Of a DNA stretch of 64,000 nucleotides, positions 1 to 8,322 are shown piece by piece. The first letter of the stretch is position 1. Each line of letters begins with the position of its first letter. Source of the DNA: Saprospiraceae bacterium (GTDB lineage Bacteria; Bacteroidota; Bacteroidia; Chitinophagales; Saprospiraceae); NCBI GenBank assembly GCA_016716185.1, contig JADJWV010000003.1, positions 186,001-250,000 of the forward strand, in the 5' to 3' direction. Both the position numbers and the translations under genes were made by a program. The notes beneath the pieces are model-generated. The model saw only the letters and a list, made by a program, of their open reading frames with translations. It searched no databases and had not been told where the DNA came from.

Positions 1-449
1 ACAATATTTCTTCGCAGATTCTGATCCATACCCTGTTCAATTCTGCTTTTATCCCCCATATGATCGGGATGTTTCAGAAAGAAGTTGCTTTGCGCGTCAT
101 TGCGAAACCGGGCACCAAAGAGTTTGGTTCGTTAAGTGTGCTTGCACAATTGCTTTATGATCCTGTAAAATGTTTTGATATTGCACCAGGGGCCTTTCAG
201 CCACCGCCAAAAGTTACTTCATCGGTGATCCACCTGACCAGAAAACAAGAATTGATGAATCCGGATTTGTTCAGAAAAATCCAAAAGCTGGTCCGGCATG
301 CTTTTCAATACCGGCGTAAAACTTTGCGGAATAATCTAAAATCTTATGTTACTCAACAACAAATGTTGGAGGCTGATTTTTTTAACTGCAGAGCAGAAAC
401 CTTAAGTCCGGCTGAATTTATTAAATTGTACGAGAAATTGAATGGCTGA
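1..449 (+). CDS. rsmA: 16S rRNA dimethyladenosine transferase, C-terminal part
   Basis: This is the 3' part of a gene that begins before the window; the reading frame is open from base 3. RsmA (KsgA) uses S-adenosylmethionine to dimethylate two adjacent adenines in the 3' terminal helix of 16S rRNA during 30S maturation. The visible part opens with NISSQIL, the family's conserved NxxYxxS-type neighbourhood, then MIGMFQKEVALRV, a strongly conserved helix. It continues with FxPPPKVTSSVIHL and the C-terminal helical domain (residues RKTLRNNLKS). It ends in TGA. The N-terminal SAM-binding half is outside the window. Words of the gcttaaagcgggaagc type begin about 10 bases after the stop. Confidence 0.95.
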   Translation, partial: NISSQILIHTLFNSAFIPHMIGMFQKEVALRVIAKPGTKEFGSLSVLAQLLYDPVKCFDIAPGAFQPPPKVTSSVIHLTRKQELMNPDLFRKIQKLVRHAFQYRRKTLRNNLKSYVTQQQMLEADFFNCRAETLSPAEFIKLYEKLNG

Positions 450-807
450 TGGAGAATTGGGCTTAAAGCGGGAAGCTAAAAGCGATAAGCGAAGAGAGCA
501 ACGTGGAAAGTTCAATGTTCAAAGAGTAAAAAGCTTGATAAATCAGAGAAGGCTCCTAAATTTTTTAATCATAACAGGACAACTGCAAAGCAATTGAATT
601 CATTAAGAATATTGCATAAAACAATTCAACTCACGTGAACTATACGCTAAGGTATCGACTTTATCAAAAGGTCTAAAGGTCTAAAGGTCTAAAAGTCTAA
701 AAGTCAAATGGTCTAAAAGTCAAATCTTCTAATAGTCCAAACGTTCCCATACGAACAAATGTTAGTATTGATTTTTTCGCTTAAAGCTTAAAGCTTCTTT
801 TCGGCAT
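450..807. repeat. Intergenic region with degenerate ggtctaaa array
   Basis: No gene is visible in this gap between the rsmA stop and the stop of the lipoprotein gene on the other strand. Bases about 458-500 carry words of the type agcgggaagctaaaagcg. Bases about 667-735 are a run of imperfect ggtctaaa / agtctaaa / agtcaaat units. Bases 753-768 carry acgaacaaatgttagt, found again at 12146-12161. Read on the minus strand, as the continuation of the lipoprotein gene, the main array is gacttttagacc, the same word and sense as the tracts behind recX and nadB. Confidence 0.7.
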
Positions 808-1176
808 TCACTTTCTCTCCAGCTCACCCAATGTCAAAGTAGGCTGAAAACTTTTTAAGTGGTCGATCCTGAATCCGAAAGGCCTGCCTCTGTACACAAA
901 ATTGGTAGCCGCTGATCCTCCTTGTCCGCCAATTTCAACTTTGATTTCAAGTTTGGTCAGCAATTCATTATCGTACTTGACTTCCGGGTAACTCAGACTT
1001 ACCCCTTTGAGGCCAACTGCAGCGCGGATGGAATCAAGCAATTCAACAGACATTTTTCTGCCGAAATGGACCTCAATCGTGTCGTCCAGGATGAAAACAG
1101 CATGTGGTTTAGGTTCTTGCTTGCAAGCCAGCATGAGCAGAATTGCAATTCCAAAATAGAACAGGATTTTTTGCAT
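808..1176 (-). CDS. Small hypothetical lipoprotein
   Basis: This is a 122-residue protein with a lipoprotein signal: a short charged N-terminus, a hydrophobic stretch (residues 4-16) and the lipobox LMLAC with the cysteine near residue 18, followed by KQEPKP. It is therefore expected to be acylated and anchored in a membrane facing the periplasm or cell surface. The rest is a mixed alpha/beta sequence with a glycine-rich loop (GGQGGSAA) and no family I recognise. It stands alone, converging on rsmA from the other strand. Confidence 0.75.
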   Translation of the reverse strand: MQKILFYFGIAILLMLACKQEPKPHAVFILDDTIEVHFGRKMSVELLDSIRAAVGLKGVSLSYPEVKYDNELLTKLEIKVEIGGQGGSAATNFVYRGRPFGFRIDHLKSFQPTLTLGELERK

Positions 1177-1321
1177 GTCGGGAAGTTTGAATCTTTGCTA
1201 AAGATAGACCTTTGCCCTTCTTGGGCAAATAAAATTTAATGCAAACTGAGGTATATTGAATGAACCCGGTTAAGAATTGATTTAATACGGTGGTTTAATT
1301 ATTCAACCGGCCTAGCTAAGA

Positions 1322-3988
1322 TCAACTGAGCTTTTGTTTGACCTCGGTAATTTCATATGCTTCAATGATATCTCCTACTTTGATATCATTAAAATTCTTG
1401 ATGGAAATTCCGCACTCCATATTTTCTTTTACGTCTTTCACATCGTCCTTAAACCTTTTCAGGGACGCGATTTCGGCTGTAGCACCTTCCCTGTTGGGGT
1501 ATACCACGATGCCATCCCGGATGATCCTGACCGGATTGTTCCTGGCCAGCTTTCCTTCAACAACCATGCATCCTGCGACCGTTCCAACTTTCGAAACTTT
1601 GAAAACTTCCCGCACTTCAATTTGTCCGATGATTTTTTCTTCTTTCGTGGGCTCGAGCATTCCTTCCATGGCTGCTTTGATCTCATCGATGGCTTCGTAA
1701 ATAATTGAATACAGCTTGATCTGTACTCCCTCCTTTTCCGCCAGATTTCTTGCCCCTAAAGAAGGCCTTACCTGAAATCCTATGACAATTGCATCTGATG
1801 CTGAGGCCAGCAAAACATCTGATTCTGCAATGGGTCCTACTGCTTTATGAATAACGCTTACCTGAATTTTTTCTACAGAAAGTTTGATTAACGAATCCGC
1901 CAACGCTTCAACAGAGCCATCCACATCTCCTTTTACGATTAATTTCAACTCTTTGAAATTACCCAATGCAAGACGGCGTCCAATTTCGTCAAGTGAAATC
2001 CGCTTTGCAGCACGGCTTGCTTGTTCTCTGTTGATTTGAGCCCGACGACCGGCAATCAACCTTGCTTCACCTTCATCTTCCATTACCTTAAATTTCTCAC
2101 CGGCGGTGGGAGCTCCGGGCAACCCTAAAACCAACACAGGTGTTGACGGTGGAGCTTTGGTTAATTTTTGAGCCCTTTCGTTGAACATGGCTTTTACTTT
2201 TCCTGCATGTTCACCAGCCAAAATAAAATCTCCATTTTTCAATGTTCCATTTTGCACCAACAATTTGGTGACATAACCCCGGCCTTTATCCAACGAGGCT
2301 TCGATAACGGTACCGTTCGCAGGTCTCTTCGGATTGGCTTTGAGATTTAACACCTCGGCTTCAAGTAGTATTTTTTCGAGGAGGGAATCGATCCCTAATC
2401 CTGATTTTGCAGAAATATCCTGCGACTGATATTTTCCACCCCATTCTTCCACCAGCAAATTCATTTGGGAAAGTTCATTTTTTATCCGTTCAGCATCTGC
2501 TCCGGCTTTATCCACCTTATTGATCGCAAAGACCATGGGTACTCCTGCAGCCTGCGCATGAGAAATGGCCTCCTTGGTTTGAGGCATCACGTGATCGTCT
2601 GCAGCAATAATGATCACAGCGATATCTGTAACTTTTGCACCTCGCGCACGCATGGCTGTAAAGGCCTCGTGACCCGGGGTATCCAGAAAAGTAATGGGTT
2701 TGTGATCCGGACCTACTTTCACTTCGTACGCACCGATGTGCTGGGTAATTCCACCGGCTTCGCCGGATGCTACGTTTGCTTTCCGGATGTGGTCGAGTAA
2801 TGAAGTCTTACCATGGTCGACGTGTCCCATAACGGTCACGATGGGTGCCCGCTCAACCAAATCAGCAGGATCATCTACAATATCTTCTTCTTCTTCAACG
2901 CCCTCTTCTTCCGCGCTGATGAATTCAATCTTATGTCCAAATTCTTCTGATAAAATTTCAATGACCTCTGCGTCCAAACGTTGATTGATCGAGACGATGA
3001 TACCCATGTTCATACAGGTCATGATAACATCCGATACGGGTACATTCATCAGATTGGCCAATTCAGAAACGGTCACAAACTCTGTAAGCTGAATAGCGGA
3101 AGCATCTTCTGCTGATTGTCTGATGTTTTCCTTCTCCCGCATTTCTTCCCGCTTGTCGCGGCGAATCTTTTGCCTTTTATTTTTTCCACCCTGATGCAAC
3201 TTGGCCATGGTTGCACGGATCTGATCTTCGATTTCTTTGGTTGATACTTCTTTAGATTGTTCCGGCGTGCGCTGACCTGCACGGTTGCCTCTTTCGTCCG
3301 GTTGAAAATCGGATGTGTTTACCTTTTTGCGCTTGCGTTTGCGCTTCTTTTTATCAGCTTCTGATTCTTCTTTCTTTACCGGTGCGCCGCCAGGAGGTGT
3401 GGCTGCTTTTTTGGCATCTTCTTTTTTCTTGGTGGTATCTTTTAATTTGCTGGAATCAATTTTTCCAAGAATCTTTAAACCTTGCAGCTGGGGTGCTTCG
3501 ATGCGGGTTATTTCCTCTGCGACTACAGCGGGTACCTCTGCCGGAGCCGGAGCCTCTGCAGCCGGTTCTTCTTCTTCTTTTTTCTTTTTCCGCTTGGTCT
3601 TGGCTTCAGGTTTTTCGAGTTCAATTTTACCAACAACTGTTAGTTTGGGTTTATCTTCTTCATCGACTTTGGCAGTTATGACTTCCTGTGTTTTTGCAGC
3701 AGGTTTTTCATCTGGGGCCACAGTGGCAACAGCCGGATCTCCAAACAGATTGATGCTTACCTTCGGTTTTTCTTTGACTACAGCCGGGGTAGCCAGCTTT
3801 TGAAGCTGGTCGGCCTGTTCTTTTTCCTGAATATCCTTCTGGAATTCTTTCAGCAGCTCGGTATACATCTCATCGGTAACCTTTGCAGTAGGTTTGTTTT
3901 CAATTTCAAAACCCTTCTTCTGCAAAGCCTCTACAACCGTGCTCAGCCCGACGTTAAATTCCGTTGCTACTTTAAATAATACTTTCAT
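1322..3988 (-). CDS. infB: Translation initiation factor IF-2
   Basis: IF-2 is the GTPase that delivers formyl-Met-tRNA to the 30S subunit and promotes subunit joining. The 888-residue protein begins with an IF2_N domain (MKVLFKVATEFNVGLSTV, residues 1-50). A long low-complexity linker rich in Lys, Glu, Ala and Pro follows (about 60-300), then a second IF2_N-like segment (about 305-350). The G domain holds GHVDHGKTSLLD (about 387), DTPGHEAF (about 435) and NKVD (about 488), followed by domains II, III and the fMet-tRNA binding C2 domain. It is the last gene of rimP-nusA-infB, about 50 bases behind nusA, and ends in TGA. The linker is lineage-variable and looks normal for this phylum. Confidence 0.98.
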   Translation of the reverse strand: MKVLFKVATEFNVGLSTVVEALQKKGFEIENKPTAKVTDEMYTELLKEFQKDIQEKEQADQLQKLATPAVVKEKPKVSINLFGDPAVATVAPDEKPAAKTQEVITAKVDEEDKPKLTVVGKIELEKPEAKTKRKKKKEEEEPAAEAPAPAEVPAVVAEEITRIEAPQLQGLKILGKIDSSKLKDTTKKKEDAKKAATPPGGAPVKKEESEADKKKRKRKRKKVNTSDFQPDERGNRAGQRTPEQSKEVSTKEIEDQIRATMAKLHQGGKNKRQKIRRDKREEMREKENIRQSAEDASAIQLTEFVTVSELANLMNVPVSDVIMTCMNMGIIVSINQRLDAEVIEILSEEFGHKIEFISAEEEGVEEEEDIVDDPADLVERAPIVTVMGHVDHGKTSLLDHIRKANVASGEAGGITQHIGAYEVKVGPDHKPITFLDTPGHEAFTAMRARGAKVTDIAVIIIAADDHVMPQTKEAISHAQAAGVPMVFAINKVDKAGADAERIKNELSQMNLLVEEWGGKYQSQDISAKSGLGIDSLLEKILLEAEVLNLKANPKRPANGTVIEASLDKGRGYVTKLLVQNGTLKNGDFILAGEHAGKVKAMFNERAQKLTKAPPSTPVLVLGLPGAPTAGEKFKVMEDEGEARLIAGRRAQINREQASRAAKRISLDEIGRRLALGNFKELKLIVKGDVDGSVEALADSLIKLSVEKIQVSVIHKAVGPIAESDVLLASASDAIVIGFQVRPSLGARNLAEKEGVQIKLYSIIYEAIDEIKAAMEGMLEPTKEEKIIGQIEVREVFKVSKVGTVAGCMVVEGKLARNNPVRIIRDGIVVYPNREGATAEIASLKRFKDDVKDVKENMECGISIKNFNDIKVGDIIEAYEITEVKQKLS

Positions 3989-4035
3989 TCCTTGCGTTTA
4001 CCTATACCCAGCCTGTATCAACACAGCACAAGCTC

Positions 4036-5271
4036 TCAATCTTTTAATTCCTCTTCCAATATTTTTATAACCTCAATAACGGTTTCTTCTTCGAGATCGG
4101 TCCGCCGAACCAGTTCTTCAACACTCAATGTCAACACACTTCTGGCAGTATCGCATCCGATCTTTTTAAATGCATCGATAACCCATTCTTCGATCTCGTC
4201 GGTAAATTCATCCAGATCCACATCGTCAATTTCTCCTTCATCCTGGTCGCGATATACATCGATTTCATAACCGGTCAGTCTCGAGGCGAGTTTGATATTG
4301 GCGCCGCCTTTTCCAATAGCGAGCGACAACTGGTCTGCTTTCAGATATACACTGGCTTTTTTGTTGGCCTCATCAATTTCGATGCTGCTGATCTTTGCCG
4401 GTGTAAGCGATCTTTGAATATAGAGATTGAGATTGTTGGTAAAGTTTACAATATCGATATTTTCATTTCTCAATTCGCGCACAATTCCGTGAATCCTGCT
4501 TCCTTTCATACCAACACAGGCACCTACCGGGTCGATCCGGTCGTCGAAGGATTCGACTGCCACTTTTGCACGCTCGCCGGGAAGCCGCACAATTTTGCGG
4601 ATCACAATGAGTCCGTCTTCGATTTCGGGAACTTCCTGTTCCATAAGTCTTTGAAGGAAACTCGGATCTGTTCTGGACAAGGTAATAAACGGCTGGTTAT
4701 TTTTGAGTTCTACTTTTTTAATGACGGATCTCACGATATCGCCTTTCCGAAAATGATCTCCGCGAATCGTTTCGGTTCTTGGAAGTATCAATTCGTTGTT
4801 GGTTGCATCGTCTATGATTAAAAATTCCTTTTTCAAAACCTGATTCACCTCGCCGATGACCAATTCCCCTTCGCGCTCGGAATATCTTTTATAGACATCG
4901 TCTTTTTCCAGTTCCATAACTCTGGATACCAGCGTTTGTCTCGCTGCCATGATGGCTCTTCGCCCAAAATCATCCAATTCGAGCTGTTCGTAACATTCCA
5001 GCCCTATTTCATATTCCTCGTCAATGGCCATGGCCTCCGAAATCGCGATTTCTTTCAGATCGTCTGTGACCTCCCCATCGGGTACGATCTTGCGGATACG
5101 CCAGATCTCGAGATCCCCTTTTTGGGTATTGACGATGACGTTGAAATTTTCATCTGAAGCATATTTCTTACGGATCATGGAACGGAAGACATCCTCCAAT
5201 ACCCTCATCATTGTGGGTCTGTCGATATTTTTGCCCGCTTTAAACTCCGCAAAAGTTTCTACAAGTTTCAT
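4036..5271 (-). CDS. nusA: Transcription termination/antitermination factor NusA
   Basis: NusA binds RNA polymerase and nascent RNA and modulates pausing, termination and antitermination. The 411-residue protein shows the N-terminal polymerase-binding domain (about 1-125), an S1 domain (about 130-200) and two KH domains. The first KH domain carries GACVGMKGSRI (about 255) and the second AIGKGGANIKLA (about 320). A short acidic C-terminal helical segment follows. It lacks the two AR repeats of E. coli NusA, as is usual outside proteobacteria. It lies 4 bases behind rimP, so the two are probably translationally coupled, and is followed by infB. Stop codon TGA. Confidence 0.98.
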   Translation of the reverse strand: MKLVETFAEFKAGKNIDRPTMMRVLEDVFRSMIRKKYASDENFNVIVNTQKGDLEIWRIRKIVPDGEVTDDLKEIAISEAMAIDEEYEIGLECYEQLELDDFGRRAIMAARQTLVSRVMELEKDDVYKRYSEREGELVIGEVNQVLKKEFLIIDDATNNELILPRTETIRGDHFRKGDIVRSVIKKVELKNNQPFITLSRTDPSFLQRLMEQEVPEIEDGLIVIRKIVRLPGERAKVAVESFDDRIDPVGACVGMKGSRIHGIVRELRNENIDIVNFTNNLNLYIQRSLTPAKISSIEIDEANKKASVYLKADQLSLAIGKGGANIKLASRLTGYEIDVYRDQDEGEIDDVDLDEFTDEIEEWVIDAFKKIGCDTARSVLTLSVEELVRRTDLEEETVIEVIKILEEELKD

Positions 5272-5275
5272 TGCA

Positions 5276-5746
5276 CTAAATTTTTATGACAATTTTTGCT
5301 TCTGCAATGGCATTATAAGGCAATTGCATTTCTATGTTTTCTTTGATCTTTTTTTTTCCCTCTTTTCTAAGTTCTTCCCGCCCTAATATCAATAATGTGT
5401 CGTCCGCATCGAGAATAGTCCCCTGTGTAGAAGACCCATCTGCCAACTTCACCTGCAACTCCCTGCCAATATTTTTGACGTATTGCCTTGGATAAAGCAG
5501 TGGCCTGGTTAAACCTGGCGAAGAAACTTCCAGCACATAATCAGGTCCGAACCATCCATTTTCGTCGAAGAATTTTTCCAGATATCTGCTCAAACGCTGA
5601 CATTTTTCAAAATTCATTCCACTATCGCTGTCGACAAAAATTCTTGTCGTTTTCCCGTGTTGTTCGATCGCCACCAAAAAACAATCCCGAAAGCTTTCTT
5701 CCTGAAATTTCTTCGCGAGGAGATCCTGAATTTCTTCTGTGTACAT
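5276..5746 (-). CDS. rimP: Ribosome maturation factor RimP
   Basis: RimP is needed for 30S maturation. The 156-residue protein has the two expected domains. The N-terminal alpha/beta domain includes DSDSGMNFEKCQRLSRYLEK and the conserved YVLEVSSPGLTRPL. The C-terminal SH3-like domain follows (about 85-156). It is the first gene of a rimP-nusA-infB operon, the conserved bacterial order. A good promoter lies about 60-90 bases upstream and an intrinsic-terminator-like hairpin lies between promoter and start, suggesting attenuation of the operon. Confidence 0.95.
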   Translation of the reverse strand: MYTEEIQDLLAKKFQEESFRDCFLVAIEQHGKTTRIFVDSDSGMNFEKCQRLSRYLEKFFDENGWFGPDYVLEVSSPGLTRPLLYPRQYVKNIGRELQVKLADGSSTQGTILDADDTLLILGREELRKEGKKKIKENIEMQLPYNAIAEAKIVIKI

Positions 5747-5760
5747 GAGCTCAGGTATTA

Positions 5761-5790
5761 AAACAAAAAAAGGGAACTTTTCCGTCCCCT
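5761..5790 (-). terminator. Terminator-like hairpin in the rimP operon leader
   Basis: On the minus strand GGGGAC and GTTCCC form a 6-bp stem (one G-T pair) around the loop GGAAAA, directly followed by TTTTTTTGTTTT. This is the layout of an intrinsic terminator. It lies downstream of the promoter at 5808-5837 and only about 15 bases before the rimP start, so it would stop transcription before the operon unless bypassed. No gene ends nearby on the minus strand that would need it. Confidence 0.6.
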
Positions 5791-5807
5791 CCTCTTAAAA
5801 GCCGCAC

Positions 5808-5837
5808 AAAGGTAATACTTTTTTGGCGCATTATCAA
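5808..5837 (-). promoter_or_regulatory. Promoter of rimP-nusA-infB
   Basis: On the minus strand TTG (complement of 5835-5837) and TACCTTTG (complement of 5808-5815) are separated by about 20 bases. This matches the Bacteroidota sigma consensus TTG / TAnnTTTG with the expected spacing. It is the cleanest promoter in the window. Confidence 0.7.
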
Positions 5838-5870
5838 GAATTTAGATTCCTGTAATCATTTCTAAAACAA

Positions 5871-5878
5871 TATGTTTG
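5871..5878 (+). promoter_or_regulatory. -7 box of mqnC-pnp
   Basis: TATGTTTG fits the Bacteroidota -7 consensus TAnnTTTG and ends 36 bases before the mqnC ATG. I see no clear TTG at the -33 position. Confidence 0.5.
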
Positions 5879-5914
5879 CGGGGTCTGTTAGTGAATTCGG
5901 ACTTTCCTTAATAA

Positions 5915-7063
5915 ATGGCATTCATTCAAAAAGATCTGCTATACAAAGCCCTCAACAGGGAATATCTTACTGCGGAAGAAGGGCTCTGGCTGTTTAAGCA
6001 TGCTCCAACAGCCGAATTGATGCATACAGGCCACAAAATCAGGCAATTGCAAGTTCCCGGCAACAAGGTTGGCTGGATCATAGACCGGAATGCAAATACC
6101 ACCAATGTTTGCATCGCCAACTGTAAATTCTGTAATTTCTACAGGCCTCCGGGGCATCGGGAATCCTACATAACCAAACTAAACGAGTACAGACACAAAA
6201 TAGAGGAAACCTTCCGCTATGGCGGGCACCAGCTCCTGCTTCAGGGTGGGCACCATCCGGATCTGGGGCTCGATTACTATTGCAAATTGTTCCGGGATCT
6301 CAAAAACATGTTTCCCACACTCAAATTGCACGCACTCGGTCCGCCGGAAATTGCGCATATCACTAAACTCGAAAATTCAAGTCACACCGAAGTCCTGAAA
6401 GCGTTGAAGGAAGCTGGACTGGACAGTTTACCCGGTGCCGGTGCTGAAATTCTGTCAGATCGGGTGAGAAGATTGGTTTCCAAAGGCAAATGCGGTTCAC
6501 AGGAATGGCTCGACATCATGCGTGCAGCACATCAACTTAGAATTACGACCTCTGCGACCATGATGTTCGGTCATGTCGAAACGCATGAAGAGCGGATGGA
6601 ACATCTGGTTTCCATAAGGCAGGTTCAATCTGAAAAGCCATCAGACGCTAAAGGGTTTCTGGCATTTATTCCCTGGCCGTTTCAGGACGAAGGGACGATG
6701 CTCAGAAAACTCAACCGCGCCAGAAATGCATGTACTGCCGACGAATACATCCGGATGATCGCTGTTTCGAGGATCATGCTGCCTAATATTATCAATATTC
6801 AGGCTTCCTGGCTCACTGTGGGGAAACCCACGGCCCAGGTCTGTTTATATGCAGGTGCAAACGATTTTGGAAGTATCATGATCGAAGAAAATGTCGTTTC
6901 AGCAGCAGGGGCTGCATTCCGGTTCACTGCCAGCGGAATTCAAAAAGCAATACGGGAAGCGGGGTTTGAACCGCAACTCCGGAATCAGGAATACGAACCT
7001 TTGGTCTGGGATCCTTCTACTGAAGATCAGAAGCTGGATCGCAGCTTCATGCAGGTAAATTAA
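5915..7063 (+). CDS. mqnC: Cyclic dehypoxanthinyl futalosine synthase (radical SAM)
   Basis: MqnC closes the ring of dehypoxanthinyl futalosine in the futalosine route to menaquinone, using a 4Fe-4S cluster and SAM. The 382-residue protein carries the radical SAM cluster motif CIANCKFC (Cys66, Cys70, Cys73) followed by NFYRPPGHRESY. LLLQGGHHPDL and SLPGAGAEIL are typical of MqnC and distinguish it from MqnE. The later LAFIPWPFQ and TASWLTVG-like segments also fit. The purine nucleoside phosphorylase gene follows after 9 bases, so the two are probably one transcript. The other mqn genes are not in this window. MqnE is the main alternative but fits the motifs less well. Confidence 0.9.
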   Translation: MAFIQKDLLYKALNREYLTAEEGLWLFKHAPTAELMHTGHKIRQLQVPGNKVGWIIDRNANTTNVCIANCKFCNFYRPPGHRESYITKLNEYRHKIEETFRYGGHQLLLQGGHHPDLGLDYYCKLFRDLKNMFPTLKLHALGPPEIAHITKLENSSHTEVLKALKEAGLDSLPGAGAEILSDRVRRLVSKGKCGSQEWLDIMRAAHQLRITTSATMMFGHVETHEERMEHLVSIRQVQSEKPSDAKGFLAFIPWPFQDEGTMLRKLNRARNACTADEYIRMIAVSRIMLPNIINIQASWLTVGKPTAQVCLYAGANDFGSIMIEENVVSAAGAAFRFTASGIQKAIREAGFEPQLRNQEYEPLVWDPSTEDQKLDRSFMQVN

Positions 7064-7072
7064 CATCCAGGT

Positions 7073-7918
7073 ATGTCAGAATTATTTCAGCAAATTGACG
7101 AAAGCGTAGCCTTTCTAAAATCGAAACTCGGCCATATCCCTGAAACCGGAATTATATTGGGTACAGGCCTGGGCAAATTATCCGACCGTGTAAAGAAGTT
7201 CAAAGAAATTTCTTTCAATCTTATTCCGCATTTTGCGCCTCCCACTGTGGAAAGCCATACCGGAAAAATCATACTGGCCGAATGGAATGATAAGCAGGTC
7301 CTCATTTTGTCCGGTCGCTTGCATTATTACGAAGGCTATTCTACCCAGGAAATCACTTACCCCATCAGGGTCTTAAAGGAGATCGGGATCAGACAATTGT
7401 GGATCACCAATGCCAGTGGATCTGTTAACCCGGACTTGCATGCCGGGGATGCTGTTTTTCTGAGGGATCATATAAATTTTCATCCTGAAAATCCGCTTCG
7501 GGGACATTACGAACCCAGAATGGGGGTTCGCTTTCCGGACATGTCTGAAGTTTACAATAAGAATTTACTTTCCAAAGCCGAACAATGTTGTGTTAAATTA
7601 GGCATTCCCTTTCGCAAAGTGGTTTATTTCGGATTACAAGGTCCCAGTTTGGAAACTCCTGCAGAATACAGGATGATCCGCATTCTGGGCGCAGATGTAG
7701 TCGGAATGTCAACGGTTCCTGAAGTCATCGTTGCTCATCAATGCGGACTTAAAATTTTAGCGGTATCGTTGGTTACAAATTCTTGTCCCGACGATCCGGA
7801 TTATGACAAAACCAGTCTGGAATCGGTACTTCGGGTGGTTGAGCAGAATGCGTCGAAGATTTACGATATTATTGAGGCGATGTTGGGGGAGGGGGCTTGT
7901 AGGCCTGTAGGCCTGTAG
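7073..7918 (+). CDS. Purine nucleoside phosphorylase (trimeric type)
   Basis: This enzyme cleaves purine nucleosides with phosphate to give the free base and ribose-1-phosphate. The 281-residue sequence has GIILGTGLGKLSD (phosphate loop), VESHTGK, LSGRLHYYEGY, TNASGSVNP and GLQGPSLETPAEYR. MSTVPEVIVAHQCGL and a Ser-Leu-Val-Thr-Asn segment complete the trimeric PunA/DeoD2 pattern. It is 9 bases behind mqnC. The last residues, about GACRPVGL, are read from the start of a gtaggcct repeat tract that runs through the stop codon, so the native C-terminus is probably slightly altered. Confidence 0.92.
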   Translation: MSELFQQIDESVAFLKSKLGHIPETGIILGTGLGKLSDRVKKFKEISFNLIPHFAPPTVESHTGKIILAEWNDKQVLILSGRLHYYEGYSTQEITYPIRVLKEIGIRQLWITNASGSVNPDLHAGDAVFLRDHINFHPENPLRGHYEPRMGVRFPDMSEVYNKNLLSKAEQCCVKLGIPFRKVVYFGLQGPSLETPAEYRMIRILGADVVGMSTVPEVIVAHQCGLKILAVSLVTNSCPDDPDYDKTSLESVLRVVEQNASKIYDIIEAMLGEGACRPVGL

Positions 7919-8322
7919 GCTTTTAGGGTGGGGGGAATTTAATTCAGCGAAAAATCTTGAAGCGAAAAGCTTAAAGTGAAAAGCTTGAAGCGAAGAATTT
8001 GATTTCTAAATTAAAACTAACTAATGTTAGTTTAAACAATTTCTTTCCAACCCTGAACAAAACTAACAACTAACATCTATCAACAAACTTCTGTCATCTA
8101 ACAACTAACTTCTATCAACTAACAACTAAAACTGATCCCGACATTCGGTACTGCCAACTGCTTACTGCTCACTGCTGACTGCCAACTGCTCACTGCTAAC
8201 TGCTTACTGCCAACTGCTTACTGCCCACTGCTTACTGCCCACTGCCAACTGCCCACTGCCAACTGCCAACTGCTCACTGCCAACTGCTTACTGCCAACTG
8301 CCCACTGCCAACTGCCAACTTC
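7889..8322 (+). repeat. Low-complexity arrays behind pnp and DinB genes
   Basis: This gap between two convergent stop codons is almost entirely short-word repeats. Bases 7893-7925 are gtaggcct units. Bases about 7945-8000 are gaagcgaaaagcttaaag units. Bases 8055-8130 are ctaacaactaac / ttctatcaac units. Bases 8145-8322 are more than 20 imperfect units of actgccaactgctt / cactgcc and end one base before the DinB stop. Read from the DinB side, the last tract is gttggcagt, as behind the transketolase N-subunit gene. There is no spacer diversity of the CRISPR kind. Confidence 0.85.
8014..8033. other. Perfect 8-bp hairpin downstream of pnp
   Basis: AAACTAAC and GTTAGTTT flank the loop TAAT, forming a perfect 8-bp stem about 100 bases after the pnp stop. 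No T-tract follows on either strand, so a terminator role is uncertain. Related ACTAAC...GTTAGT sequences lie near other gene ends (753-768, 12146-12161, and inside the uvrA 3' end at about 11754). Confidence 0.4.

Noticed and set aside
3313..3803. Plus-strand frames of 122 and 162 codons opposite infB
   Set aside because: They are antisense to the low-complexity linker of IF-2; the Ser/Leu-rich composition is a mirror of the Lys/Glu-rich region.
8145..8322. CRISPR array
   Set aside because: The units are contiguous imperfect 7-16 base words without unique spacers, and no cas gene is present.
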